Position numbers and translations under genes: made by a program. 64,000 nucleotides of DNA from Promicromonospora thailandica (GTDB taxonomy: Bacteria; Actinomycetota; Actinomycetes; Actinomycetales; Cellulomonadaceae). The stretch is taken from positions 124,001 to 188,000 of the forward strand of contig NZ_JAMTCS010000015.1 of NCBI RefSeq assembly GCF_024171955.1, given 5' to 3'. The notes under the pieces are model-generated. The model was given only the letters and a program-made list of their open reading frames with translations. It ran no database searches and was not told the origin of the DNA. Positions within the stretch are counted from its first letter, which is position 1; each line of letters begins with the position of its first letter. Shown here piece after piece: positions 16,413 through 23,895 of this stretch.

Positions 16413-16823
16413 ATGACGCGTGACCTCCCGGTGCTGGTCGTCGACGGCACCTGGTTCGACGACCTCGACGGCTTCGCCCGCGAGGTGTCCCGCCTGCTGA
16501 CCGGGTACACCTGGCGGGGCAACCTCGACGCGCTCAACGACGTGCTGCGCGGGGGCTACGGCACCCCCGACGGCGGCTGGGTGCTGCGGTGGGTCGCGTC
16601 CGACCGGTCCCGGGCCACGCTCGGGCACGCGGCGGCGGCCCGGCGGCTCGAACGGCTCCTGCTGTCGGTCCATGCGTCCAACCGCGCGGCGGTCGAGGCC
16701 CGGCTCGCGGCCGCACGCCGCGGCGAGGGGCCCACGCTGTTCGACGAGATCGTCGCCGTCGTGCGCGAGCACGGCCCGGGCGGCCGCGAGGCGGCGGACG
16801 GCGTCGTGCTCGAGCTGGCCTGA
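16413..16823 (+). CDS. Barstar family RNase inhibitor
   Basis: A 136-residue protein starting at ATG after ACCGGGAGG. The barstar core is clear: strand LVVDGTWFDDLDGFAREVSR (helix facing the RNase), RLLTGYTWRGNLDALNDVL, and YGTPDGGWVLRWV. The C-terminal 60 residues are a helical extension not present in classic barstar. Barstar-like proteins plug the active site of barnase/RNase Sa enzymes in the cytoplasm to protect the producer. Directly upstream is the truncated RNase frame, so this immunity gene appears to have outlived its toxin, or it protects against related toxins from neighbours. Confidence 0.85.
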   Translation: MTRDLPVLVVDGTWFDDLDGFAREVSRLLTGYTWRGNLDALNDVLRGGYGTPDGGWVLRWVASDRSRATLGHAAAARRLERLLLSVHASNRAAVEARLAAARRGEGPTLFDEIVAVVREHGPGGREAADGVVLELA

Positions 16824-16844
16824 CGTCTGCCCGCCGCCCGGCTG

Positions 16845-17846
16845 TCAGGCCGTGGGGGCGGCTGCCGGAGCGGCGGCCGGCGGCCGGGAACCCGGCGGGA
16901 GCAGGCCGTGGTCGGCGGTCAGCAGGTCCGCGTCGATCGCCATGGCCGTGTTCTTGCCCGCCGCGGCCGCCGCGACCACCGACGAGAGCGGCACCGGCGT
17001 GGCGGGGGTGTGGGCCACGTCCCCCGCCGCGTAGACGCCGGGGGCGCTCGTGCGGCCCAGCGCGTCCACCTCGATGCACCCCGATCCGAGCAGGCGCAGG
17101 CCGAGCTGCCCGGCGAACGGGGCCCGCTGCACCGGCGTGGTGCCGACCAGGACGCCACCCACCTCCTCGTCGGGCCCCTGGGCGAACGTCACGACGACGC
17201 CCGAGCCGTCGCCGGCGCGGCGCAGGCCGGTGACGGGCTCGGGCCGCACCGCCACGCGGGCCGCCTCCAGGATCTCTCGGTGCGCAGGCTCCAGCTCCCC
17301 GCCGTCGGTGGCGACCACGAGTCGGCTCGCCACCCGCTCCATGAGCAGCGCGAGCCGCGGCACCTGGGGGCCGCTGCCCAGGATCGCGACGGGCGTGTCG
17401 GCGTACTCGAACCCGTGGCAGTACGGGCAGTGCGCCACGAGCGTGCCGAACAGCTCGGCCAGCCCGGGGGTGGGCGGGAGCTCGTCCCGCAGGCCGGTGG
17501 CCAGCACGAGGGCACGCCCGGCGACGGTCGTGTCGTCGGCCAGGTGCACCGTGGCGCCGTCGTCCGGCGTCCGGTGCACGCGTGTGGCGCGCACGTCGCG
17601 GACCTCCACCGTGGCGTAGGCCGCCAGCTCGGCCCGCGCCTGTGCCCGGAACTGCGCCGGCGGGGTGCCGTCGCGGGTGATGACGTTGTGCACCGCGTCC
17701 GTCGAGCCGTTGCGGTACTCGCCCGAGTCGAGCAGCAGCACGCGGCGGCGCAGCCGGCCGAGCGTCATCGCGGCCTGCAGCCCGGCCGGGCCGCCGCCGA
17801 TCACGACCACGTCGTACGGCACGGTAGGTGCGGGAGTGTCGGACAC
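16845..17846 (-). CDS. Thioredoxin reductase-like NAD(P)/FAD oxidoreductase
   Basis: A 333-residue flavoprotein from GTG 17846 (AGGAGG upstream; ATG 17867 would add 7 residues). FAD motif VVVIGGGPAGLQAAMTLGR near residue 13, ATGLRD, the redox pair Cys140-Cys143 in AHCPYCHG, a second dinucleotide motif VAILGSGPQ, and GVYAAGDVAHTPATP at the FAD end. This is the low-molecular-weight thioredoxin reductase layout. It diverges from a MerR regulator, so it is probably induced by that regulator's signal, and may act as a disulfide reductase with thioredoxin or as a small-molecule dithiol oxidase. No thioredoxin gene is adjacent. Confidence 0.9.
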   Translation of the reverse strand: MSDTPAPTVPYDVVVIGGGPAGLQAAMTLGRLRRRVLLLDSGEYRNGSTDAVHNVITRDGTPPAQFRAQARAELAAYATVEVRDVRATRVHRTPDDGATVHLADDTTVAGRALVLATGLRDELPPTPGLAELFGTLVAHCPYCHGFEYADTPVAILGSGPQVPRLALLMERVASRLVVATDGGELEPAHREILEAARVAVRPEPVTGLRRAGDGSGVVVTFAQGPDEEVGGVLVGTTPVQRAPFAGQLGLRLLGSGCIEVDALGRTSAPGVYAAGDVAHTPATPVPLSSVVAAAAAGKNTAMAIDADLLTADHGLLPPGSRPPAAAPAAAPTA

Positions 17847-17902
17847 GGTTCCTCCTGGGGGCGTCATGAGATGAGATGCCGTTGCCGGCAGCCAGGAGCA
17901 TG

Positions 17903-17926
17903 TGCCTTCATGTGGGCATGAAGGCA
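17903..17926. promoter_or_regulatory. Palindrome spanning the MerR gene start codon
   Basis: Perfect 10-bp arms TGCCTTCATG and CATGAAGGCA flank a TGGG loop. The right arm contains the ATG at 17918. It could be an autoregulatory operator of the MerR protein, an mRNA hairpin hiding the start codon, or both. Confidence 0.6.
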
Positions 17927-18472
17927 AGCATCGGCGAGACCGCCGCCCGGTTCGGGCTGGACACCCACGTGCTGCGGCACTGGGAGGAGATGGGCCTCCT
18001 GGAGCCCGAGCGCGACGAGTCCGGCTACCGGCGGTACGGCGAGCGGGAGGCGGTGCGGATCGGCCTCATCCTGTGCAACAAGGTCGCGGGCCTGAGCCTG
18101 GAGCAGGTCCGCACCGTGCTCGACTCCGACGTCCCCGACCGGCGACGGGAGCTCACCGCCCACGTGGCCGACCTCGACCGGCGCATCGCCGCGATGCTGC
18201 GCGCACGGTCCATGACCCTGCACGCCCTGGAGTGCGACGAGCACGACGTCGCCGCCTGCCCCCGGTTCCAGGAGCACCTGCAGGAGGTGCTGGACGGCGT
18301 CGCCGCCCGGTTCCGGCCGCTCGCACCGCCCGAGCACGTGCTGCCGGCCGACGCGGCCGCCGACCCGCTGCGCGTCGTCCCCGGCGCGCGCCAGGACGGC
18401 GACGCCGACCTGGACGCGTGGCTCGCGCTGCAGGCGGACGCCCACCTCGCGGAGGTCCCCCCGCCGCACTGA
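17918..18472 (+). CDS. MerR family transcriptional regulator
   Basis: A 184-residue regulator with the N-terminal winged helix: MKASIGETAARFGLDTHVLRHWEEMGLLEPERDESGYRRYG (residues 1-41), then the coiled-coil dimer helix. The effector part contains His/Cys residues (LHALECDEHDVAACPRFQEH, about residues 98-118), which could bind a metal or react with thiol agents. I take ATG 17918 because the helix-turn-helix begins there; ATG 17900 is in frame but only one base from its AGGAG. It diverges from the thioredoxin-reductase-like gene, its probable target. Confidence 0.88.
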   Translation: MKASIGETAARFGLDTHVLRHWEEMGLLEPERDESGYRRYGEREAVRIGLILCNKVAGLSLEQVRTVLDSDVPDRRRELTAHVADLDRRIAAMLRARSMTLHALECDEHDVAACPRFQEHLQEVLDGVAARFRPLAPPEHVLPADAAADPLRVVPGARQDGDADLDAWLALQADAHLAEVPPPH

Positions 18473-18496
18473 CGTCGCAGCCCGAGGCGGCTCCGG

Positions 18497-18943
18497 TCAC
18501 GGCTCGTACGGCGGCACCCCGGCGAGGATCCGCTCGTCGAGCGCTGTGTCGTACCGCTGCCTGGCCTCCAGCACCTGCTCGACGTACGACTCGGCCCAGG
18601 CCTGCAGGGCCAGCAGCGGCTCGTGCAGCGTGCGGCCCAGGGCGGTCAGCCGGTAGCGCGCGTGCCCGTCCGGCTCGCGCGCGTGCTCGACCATGCCGTC
18701 ACGCTCCAGGGCGCGCAGCGTGTCGACCAGCACCTTCTTGGAGATCCCGCCCACGCCGTCGTGCAGCTGGGAGAACCGCAGCGGGGACTCGTGCAGCAGG
18801 ATGACGATCATCGCCGTCCACTTGTTCGCGATGCGCGCGAGCGACTCGCGCGACGGGCAGCTCGGGGAGAAGACGGTCCACTCCCGCGGCGCCACGGCCC
18901 GGTCCTGGGTCACCTGGTCCTGGGTCACCTGCTCCTCGGTCAC
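18497..18943 (-). CDS. HxlR family transcriptional regulator
   Basis: A 148-residue winged-helix regulator from GTG 18943. The HxlR core is plain: RIANKWTAMIVILLHESPLRFSQL, GGISKKVLVDTLRALERDGMVEH, YRLTALGRTLHEPLLALQAWAESYV. An N-terminal run of two VTQDQ-type repeats comes from a direct 15-bp DNA duplication (about 18901-18930). It diverges from an NTF2-like protein gene, and the gap contains CGAAC-A-GTTCG (19000-19010) as a possible site. HxlR proteins often sense aldehydes or quinones through a Cys; one Cys is present here (SPSCPSRESL). Confidence 0.87.
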   Translation of the reverse strand: MTEEQVTQDQVTQDRAVAPREWTVFSPSCPSRESLARIANKWTAMIVILLHESPLRFSQLHDGVGGISKKVLVDTLRALERDGMVEHAREPDGHARYRLTALGRTLHEPLLALQAWAESYVEQVLEARQRYDTALDERILAGVPPYEP

Positions 18944-19025
18944 GTTGAGGTAACCGCCCTCTCTTCCGGATGCTGGGGCACACGCAGTCAACAGCTCGAC
19001 GAACAGTTCGACGACAGGAGCAATG

Positions 19026-19418
19026 ATGTCGGCACGTGACGTGATCGCGCGATACGGCGCGGCGATGGAGACGGGCGACCTGGCCGCCCTGCGGGCGGTG
19101 CTCGACGAGCGGGTGGTCTGGCACCAGCCCGGAGCCAACCAGCTCGCGGGCGACCATGTGGGACCGGACGCGGTCCTCGCCCACCTGGGACGGTTCATGG
19201 AGCTCAGCGGCGGCACGTTCGCCCTGCGCACCGAGTCGGTGGCGGACGCCGGGGCCCTCGTGGCCACGACCGTGCGCTTCACCGCGCGCCGGCCGGGCGC
19301 CACGGACCTGGACCAGCACGGCGTCGACGTGTTCCGGGTCGACGGCGACCGGATCGCGGAGGTGTGGCTCGTCAGCGAGGACCAGGCCGCCGAGGACCGG
19401 TTCTGGGGAGCCGCCTGA
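19026..19418 (+). CDS. NTF2-like/SnoaL-like protein
   Basis: A 130-residue cone-shaped alpha+beta barrel protein: helix DVIARYGAAMETGDLAALRAVL, WHQPGANQLAG, and C-terminal strands ALVATTVRFTARRPG and HGVDVFRVDGDRIAEVWLVSEDQ. The last motif is typical of ketosteroid-isomerase-like proteins that bind or isomerise small hydrophobic ligands. ATG 19026 has AGGAG at 5 bases; the adjacent ATG 19023 is too close. It is presumably controlled by the divergent HxlR regulator. No catalytic role can be assigned. Confidence 0.87.
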   Translation: MSARDVIARYGAAMETGDLAALRAVLDERVVWHQPGANQLAGDHVGPDAVLAHLGRFMELSGGTFALRTESVADAGALVATTVRFTARRPGATDLDQHGVDVFRVDGDRIAEVWLVSEDQAAEDRFWGAA

Positions 19419-19531
19419 TCCGGACGTCGTAGCAGGCCAGGGCGACACGCTCCGGGCGTGGGGTAGCGCCGGCACCCGGGGTAAACGCTAGGGTGCGGCC
19501 GGTATCCCCACGATTTCACCCTGGAGCATCG

Positions 19532-21079
19532 ATGACCTTCGCCGATCGCATCACAGCCGCGAACGAGCTGATCTGGTCGATCCCCCTGATCGCCCTGTGC
19601 CTGCTCGCCGGCCTCTACTTCTCGTTCCGCACCGGATTCCTCCAGGTGCGGCACATCCCCGACATGCTGAACCAGCTCAAGAAGGGCGAGAAGTCGCAGG
19701 ACGGCACGTCGTCCTTCCAGTCGCTCATGATGTCGCTGGCCGGGCGCGTGGGCATGGGCAACATCGGCGGCGTCGCCACGGCGATCGCCTTCGGCGGCCC
19801 CGGCGCGGTCTTCTGGATGTGGACGTCCGCGTTCCTCGGGGCCGCCACGTCGTTCGTCGAGTGCACCCTCGGCCAGATCTACAAGGAGAAGGACCCGGAC
19901 ACCGGTGAGTACCGCGGCGGCCCGGCGTACTACTTCGAGAAGGCGTACCGGCACAAGGCCAAGGGCCTGTCGCTGGGCTACGGCATCCTCTTCGCGTTCG
20001 TGACCATCCTCGCGATGAGCTTCTTCCTGCCCGGCGTGCAGGCCAACGGCATGGCCTCCGCGATCGACACCGCCTGGGGCGTGCCCACCTGGGTCACCGC
20101 GATCGGCCTGGTGATCCTGCTGGGCTTCATCGTCATCGGCGGCGTCAAGCGCATCGCGAACTTCGCCGTCGTGGTGGTGCCCGCGATGGCCCTGATCTAC
20201 ATCGCCATCGCGCTCGTCGTCCTCTTCCTCAACTTCAGCGACATCCCCCGCGTGTTCTCGCTGATCTTCGGCAGCGCCTTCGGCGCCCAGCCGGTGTTCG
20301 GCGCGATCCTGGGCCTCGCCGTGAAGTGGGGCGTGCAGCGCGGCATCTACTCCAACGAGGCGGGCCAGGGCACCGGGCCCCACGCCGCGGCCGCCGCCGA
20401 GGTCTCGCACCCGGCGAAGCAGGGCTTCGCCCAGTCGTTCGCGGTCTACGTCGACACGCTGTTCGTCTGCTCCGCGACGGCGTTCATCATCCTGTCGACC
20501 GGCATGTTCAACACCTTCGCGGGCGAGGCCTGGCCGGGTGAGCTGATCCACGCGGGCGAGGGCGGCCTGAGCACCGACGTCGAGCCCGGCCCGGGCTTCG
20601 TGCAGCAGGGCCTCGACTCGGTGTTCCCCGGCGCGGGCCCGTCGTTCATCGCCGTGGCGCTCGCGTTCTTCGCGTTCACCACGATCGTGGCGTACTACTA
20701 CATGGCCGAGACGAACCTGAACTACCTCACGCGCAAGATGACCAACCGGCTCGCGGCGCGGGCCATCCAGCGGGCGCTGCAGGCGCTCGTGCTCGTCTCG
20801 GTGGCGTACGGCGCCGTCACCACCGCGGGTGCGGCGTGGGGCCTCGGCGACATCGGCGTCGGCTCGATGGCCTGGCTCAACATCGTCGGCATCCTGTTCC
20901 TCCAGGGCCCGGCCCTGAAGGCGCTCAAGGACTACCGCGCCCAGAAGAAGGCGGGCCTGGACCCGCAGTTCGACCCGCGCGCGCTCGGCATCGAGAACGC
21001 GACCTTCTGGGAGCTGCGCGCCGACAAGCAGCTCCAGTCCGGGCACGCCGGGCCCGCGGCGCAGGGCGAGCGCGGCTAG
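19532..21079 (+). CDS. Alanine/glycine:cation symporter (AGCS family)
   Basis: A 515-residue polytopic transporter with about eleven membrane helices. Family signatures are present: SFQSLMMSLAGRVGMGNIGGVATAIAFGGPGAVFWMW-type segment (about residues 67-102), FVECTLGQIYKEKD, the GIYSNEAGQGTGPHAAAAAE motif (about 276-295), and YYYMAETNLNYL. It imports alanine or glycine with Na+ or H+. It stands alone, with GGAGC before the ATG, and is followed by a strong hairpin. Length and motifs are normal. Confidence 0.94.
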   Translation: MTFADRITAANELIWSIPLIALCLLAGLYFSFRTGFLQVRHIPDMLNQLKKGEKSQDGTSSFQSLMMSLAGRVGMGNIGGVATAIAFGGPGAVFWMWTSAFLGAATSFVECTLGQIYKEKDPDTGEYRGGPAYYFEKAYRHKAKGLSLGYGILFAFVTILAMSFFLPGVQANGMASAIDTAWGVPTWVTAIGLVILLGFIVIGGVKRIANFAVVVVPAMALIYIAIALVVLFLNFSDIPRVFSLIFGSAFGAQPVFGAILGLAVKWGVQRGIYSNEAGQGTGPHAAAAAEVSHPAKQGFAQSFAVYVDTLFVCSATAFIILSTGMFNTFAGEAWPGELIHAGEGGLSTDVEPGPGFVQQGLDSVFPGAGPSFIAVALAFFAFTTIVAYYYMAETNLNYLTRKMTNRLAARAIQRALQALVLVSVAYGAVTTAGAAWGLGDIGVGSMAWLNIVGILFLQGPALKALKDYRAQKKAGLDPQFDPRALGIENATFWELRADKQLQSGHAGPAAQGERG

Positions 21080-21213
21080 CGCACGCGCTCCCCGCCCACC
21101 CACACCCCCGCGACGCGCCGCGTCGCGGGGGTGTCCACGGCCGGGTCGCCGTCGACCAGGAGGAGGTCGGCACGGCGGCCCGGCTCGACGGCCCCGGTGG
21201 ACAGTGCCGTCAC
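21076..21213 (-). pseudogene. Amidohydrolase C-terminal remnant
   Basis: The 45 codons read VTALSTGAVEPGRRADLLL then VDGDPAVDTPATRRVAGVW, ending in GGERVR. This is the standard tail of imidazolonepropionase-like amidohydrolases, where the composite beta-domain returns after the TIM barrel. The whole catalytic barrel is missing; the VOC gene stop abuts it as GTGA at 21210-21213. This marks a deletion or replacement junction. It is unlikely to be functional on its own. Confidence 0.7.
21102..21134. terminator. Strong GC hairpin after the alanine symporter
   Basis: Perfect 14-bp arms ACACCCCCGCGACG and CGTCGCGGGGGTGT flank a 5-base loop, 22 bp after the symporter stop. It lies inside the amidohydrolase remnant. 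It may act as a terminator for the symporter, although the same bases also encode TPATRRVAGV of the remnant, so the symmetry may be partly inherited coding sequence. Confidence 0.5.
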
Positions 21214-21596
21214 ACGCGGGAGTGGATCGTGACCACGTACCCGTCGGGGTCGCGGAACGAGAACTGCAGGCCGAACGGTCCCTCGAACGGCTCCTGGACG
21301 ATCGGCACGCCCTGCGCCGCGAGCCGCGCGTGGACGCCCGCGGCGTCGGCGCTGTGGAACCACACCCCGATGCCGGCACCCGGGGCGGGGACGGCGTCGA
21401 GGTCGGTCCCGGGGAACGGGTCGCGGACGGCGAACGCTGCTCCCCCGGGCCCGGAGCTGAACACGGTCGCGGCGGGACCGGCGTCCGGCAGGCGCGTGAG
21501 CCCGACGCTCTCCTCGTAGAACCGTGCGGACGCCGCGCGGTCGCGGACCTGGAACGAGACGAAGTCCGGCCCGCTCGTCGTCGTCGTGGATGTCAT
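21210..21596 (-). CDS. VOC family protein (glyoxalase/bleomycin-resistance fold)
   Basis: A 128-residue protein from ATG 21596, preceded by GGAGGAGC. The vicinal-oxygen-chelate pattern is clear: FVSFQVRDRAASARFYEESVGL, a central GIGVWFHSADAAGVHARLAAQG and the C-terminal GLQFSFRDPDGYVVTIH. Metal-ligand positions are partly kept (the terminal Asp/His region). It may bind or modify a small electrophile or antibiotic. It diverges from a MarR regulator with two palindromes between, a common arrangement for ligand-induced resistance proteins. Confidence 0.88.
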   Translation of the reverse strand: MTSTTTTSGPDFVSFQVRDRAASARFYEESVGLTRLPDAGPAATVFSSGPGGAAFAVRDPFPGTDLDAVPAPGAGIGVWFHSADAAGVHARLAAQGVPIVQEPFEGPFGLQFSFRDPDGYVVTIHSRV

Positions 21597-21625
21597 GGGT
21601 GCTCCTCCGGTGCTCGCCTGCTTCA

Positions 21626-21673
21626 GTGTCAACAGCCTGACACTCAGCTCGGACCTGTGTCAAACTATTGACA
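21626..21673. promoter_or_regulatory. Two palindromes in the VOC/MarR divergent promoter
   Basis: Palindrome one, GTGTCA-ACAGCC-TGACAC, spans 21626-21643. Palindrome two, TGTCAA-ACTA-TTGACA, spans 21658-21673 and its last base is the A of the MarR start codon. Both share the TGTCA half-site, which suggests two MarR dimers controlling both directions, the second also blocking translation initiation or a leaderless start. Confidence 0.65.
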
Positions 21674-22158
21674 TGAGCGACGACGGCCCCACGCCCGCCG
21701 AGGGTCTGGCCCTGCTGATCAAGGAGACCCAGGCGGTGCTGCACCAGCGGATGGACGAGCGGCTGCGGCCGCTCGGGCTGAGCGTGCCGCAGTACGCCTG
21801 CCTCCAGACCCTGCGGACCCGGCCCGGCATCACGGGCTCGGAGCTGGCCCGCCGCGTGTTCGTGTCGCGGCAGTCGATGAACGTGCTGATCCAGGGCCTG
21901 GAGAAGCGCGGGCTCATCGAGCGCTCGGACCAGCCGGGGCCGCGGCGCGAGCGGGCGACCGTGCTCACGAGCGCCGCGCGCGACCTCCTCGACCAGGCCC
22001 AGGTGCGGGTGGGCGGGCTCGCGGAGTCGATGACCGGGGACCTCGCGACGGACGACGTCGCGCACCTGTCGGCGCTGCTCACGGCCTGCCGCGACGCGCT
22101 CCTGGCCGCGGCGCCGTCGAGCACACCGTCCGGCACATCGACCGGCACCGCCCGCTGA
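21673..22158 (+). CDS. MarR family transcriptional regulator
   Basis: A 161-residue winged-helix regulator: LGLSVPQYACLQTLRTRPGITGSELARRVFVSRQSMNVLIQGLEKRGLIERS (about residues 35-86) and the wing DQPGPRRERATVLTSAARDLL. MarR dimers respond to phenolics or oxidants and usually repress a divergent gene, here the VOC protein. I chose ATG 21673; there is no ribosome-binding site and the operator reaches the start codon, so the mRNA may be leaderless. Confidence 0.9.
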   Translation: MSDDGPTPAEGLALLIKETQAVLHQRMDERLRPLGLSVPQYACLQTLRTRPGITGSELARRVFVSRQSMNVLIQGLEKRGLIERSDQPGPRRERATVLTSAARDLLDQAQVRVGGLAESMTGDLATDDVAHLSALLTACRDALLAAAPSSTPSGTSTGTAR

Positions 22159-22176
22159 CCGCAGCAGGTCCGAAGG

Positions 22177-22806
22177 TCAGGACCAGTCGCCCGCCGACGT
22201 CTCGAGGGCGTCCCGCCCGCGGTCGGTGAGCGGGATCGCCGCGAGCGACGTGAGGCCGATCGTCGTGAGGCTCGCCCGGGACACGCCCGCTCCGCCGAGC
22301 GCCGCCATGCCCTCGATCAGGGCCAGGAAGAAGGCGCCGAGGGCGTCGGCGTCCGCGGTGGCGTCGACCTCGCCGGCCCCCTGCGCGTCGGCGACGCACG
22401 CGGCGTAGTGCGCGGACATGTCGTCGAACGCCTTGAGCGCCGACGCCTGGACCTCGGCGTCGCGCGCGGACAGCTCCATGGCCGCCTTCACGAACAGCGG
22501 AGGCTGCGCCTGTGCCGAGCCGTAGGTGACGGCGACCTTCACGAGCTGCGCGCGGATGCGGCCGATCGGGCTGTCGGTGCCGTGGCGCACGGCCTCCACC
22601 GCGGCGACGGCGTCCTCGGTGTCGCTCAGGAAGGCGCGCATGAACAGCTCCTTCTTGCCGCCGAAGGCGTTGTAGAGGCTCTGCCGGCCGAGCCCTGTCG
22701 CGGCGACCAGGTCGTCCACCGAGGTGCCGGCATAGCCCGACTCGGCGAACACGCGGCCGGCCGAGGCGATGACCTCGGCCTCCTCGAACTTCCGCGGACG
22801 TGGCAT
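22177..22806 (-). CDS. TetR/AcrR family transcriptional regulator
   Basis: A 209-residue regulator. ATG 22806 has GGGAG at 5 bases; ATG 22818 is in frame but lacks a site. Helix-turn-helix: ASAGRVFAESGYAGTSVDDLVAATGLGRQSLYNAFGGKKELF (about residues 14-55). The C-terminal half resembles the AcrR/TetR_C group that senses lipophilic compounds. It has no divergent partner: the nearest upstream gene is on the same strand, so its target may be the CPBP/exporter pair upstream or lie elsewhere. A 13-bp palindrome precedes it. Confidence 0.88.
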   Translation of the reverse strand: MPRPRKFEEAEVIASAGRVFAESGYAGTSVDDLVAATGLGRQSLYNAFGGKKELFMRAFLSDTEDAVAAVEAVRHGTDSPIGRIRAQLVKVAVTYGSAQAQPPLFVKAAMELSARDAEVQASALKAFDDMSAHYAACVADAQGAGEVDATADADALGAFFLALIEGMAALGGAGVSRASLTTIGLTSLAAIPLTDRGRDALETSAGDWS

Positions 22807-22849
22807 CCCGGCTCCCACTCTCGTTCTACGACAGGTTTTTGACCGCAGA

Positions 22850-22862
22850 GTCCATAATGGAC
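22850..22862. promoter_or_regulatory. GTCCAT-A-ATGGAC palindrome upstream of TetR gene
   Basis: A perfect 13-bp palindrome 44 bp before the TetR start, in the only AT-richer part of the 186-bp gap. TTGACC and TTGACT sequences flank it and could be -35 elements. Probable autoregulatory operator. The rest of the gap (22863-22992) shows no other feature. Confidence 0.5.
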
Positions 22863-22992
22863 CAGGGTTCTTGACTGTTCAATCCATCACCGACCGGGCA
22901 CGCCGCTCGTCGCGCCCCCGCCGCGCGCTGGGCGGCGGTCTGACGACGGCGGCCCCGGTCCCCTCCGCACGGGGGCCGGGGGCGTGCCGGTG

Positions 22993-23895
22993 TCAGGCGG
23001 CCGGCCGGGTCCGGCGCCAGATCACCGCGGTGACGACCGCCAGCAGCACGACGGGGATCACGTAGACGACCGAGCCGACACCCGCACTGCGGTCCGCGGA
23101 CGCCCCGAGGTCCGTGTGCAGCACCGCCAGCAGCAGCAGCGCGAACACGTTGTTCGCCGCGTGCAGCACCACGGTCGTCTCGAGGCCCCCGGTGCGCCAC
23201 GTGATGAGCGCGAACGCCGCGCCGACCGCCAGGTACTGGACGTTGATCCAGACGTCCGTGGACAGGTGGATCGCCGCGAACAGCACCGTCGAGACCACGA
23301 CGCCCAGGACGAGCGCCGAACGGCGCCCGCGTCCCCAGCTCGCGGCGACGCGGAAGACGAGCCCGCGGTAGCCGTACTCCTCCCCCGCGCTCTGCAGCGG
23401 CACGACGAGCACCGAGACCAGGAACATGAGCAGCAGGTCGGCGGTGGACCAGGTGCCGACCGCGGACGGCTCCAGCACGGCGAGCACCGTCATCCAGACC
23501 GCCCACAGCGGGCCCAGGAAGAGCACCGCCCGGCCGAGCACGGCGGGCCGGAAGGCCGCGGCCACCGAGTGGAGGCTGCTGCCGCGCACGCCGTACAGCC
23601 AGCGCTGGATGAGCATGCTCCAGGGGATGAGCAGCGCCGAGGAGGCGTACGCGAAGGCCATCACGGTCGGCGTCAGCTGCCGGTCGCCGGAGCCGGCGCC
23701 CTCGCGGCCGACCAGGACGTCGACCTGGGCGCCGAGCTGGGCCGCGGCGGCGCCGAACCCCAGCAGGCCGGCGTTCAGCAGCACGATCGCGAGGATGCCC
23801 CGGCCGATGCGCCGCTTCTCGCCCGCGAGCGCCAGGTGGTACGGGGTGTCCGCGCCGGGCAGGGCGGGCGCGGTCCGCGCGGCTGCGGCGCTCAT
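22993..23895 (-). CDS. CPBP family intramembrane metalloprotease
   Basis: A 300-residue membrane protein with eight or so helices. The Abi/CaaX-protease motifs are present: PLQSAGEEYGYRGLVFR (the EExxxR motif), FAAIHLSTD (second His), and LHAANNVFALLLL (third motif). Such proteins resemble eukaryotic type II CAAX proteases, and in bacteria some mature or degrade peptides or give bacteriocin immunity. The ATG overlaps the stop of the upstream small exporter gene (ATGA), so the two are translated together. A DesK/DesR-like pair diverges upstream. Confidence 0.88.
   Translation of the reverse strand: MSAAAARTAPALPGADTPYHLALAGEKRRIGRGILAIVLLNAGLLGFGAAAAQLGAQVDVLVGREGAGSGDRQLTPTVMAFAYASSALLIPWSMLIQRWLYGVRGSSLHSVAAAFRPAVLGRAVLFLGPLWAVWMTVLAVLEPSAVGTWSTADLLLMFLVSVLVVPLQSAGEEYGYRGLVFRVAASWGRGRRSALVLGVVVSTVLFAAIHLSTDVWINVQYLAVGAAFALITWRTGGLETTVVLHAANNVFALLLLAVLHTDLGASADRSAGVGSVVYVIPVVLLAVVTAVIWRRTRPAA

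Noticed and set aside
18901-18930. Short direct repeat (two GGTCCTGGGTCACCT-like units) taken as an operator
   Set aside because: It lies inside the HxlR coding sequence and simply encodes the duplicated VTQDQ residues; more likely a small coding duplication.
19000-19010. CGAAC-A-GTTCG considered as a LexA box
   Set aside because: Only one base separates the arms, whereas the SOS box needs four. It may be an HxlR site instead.
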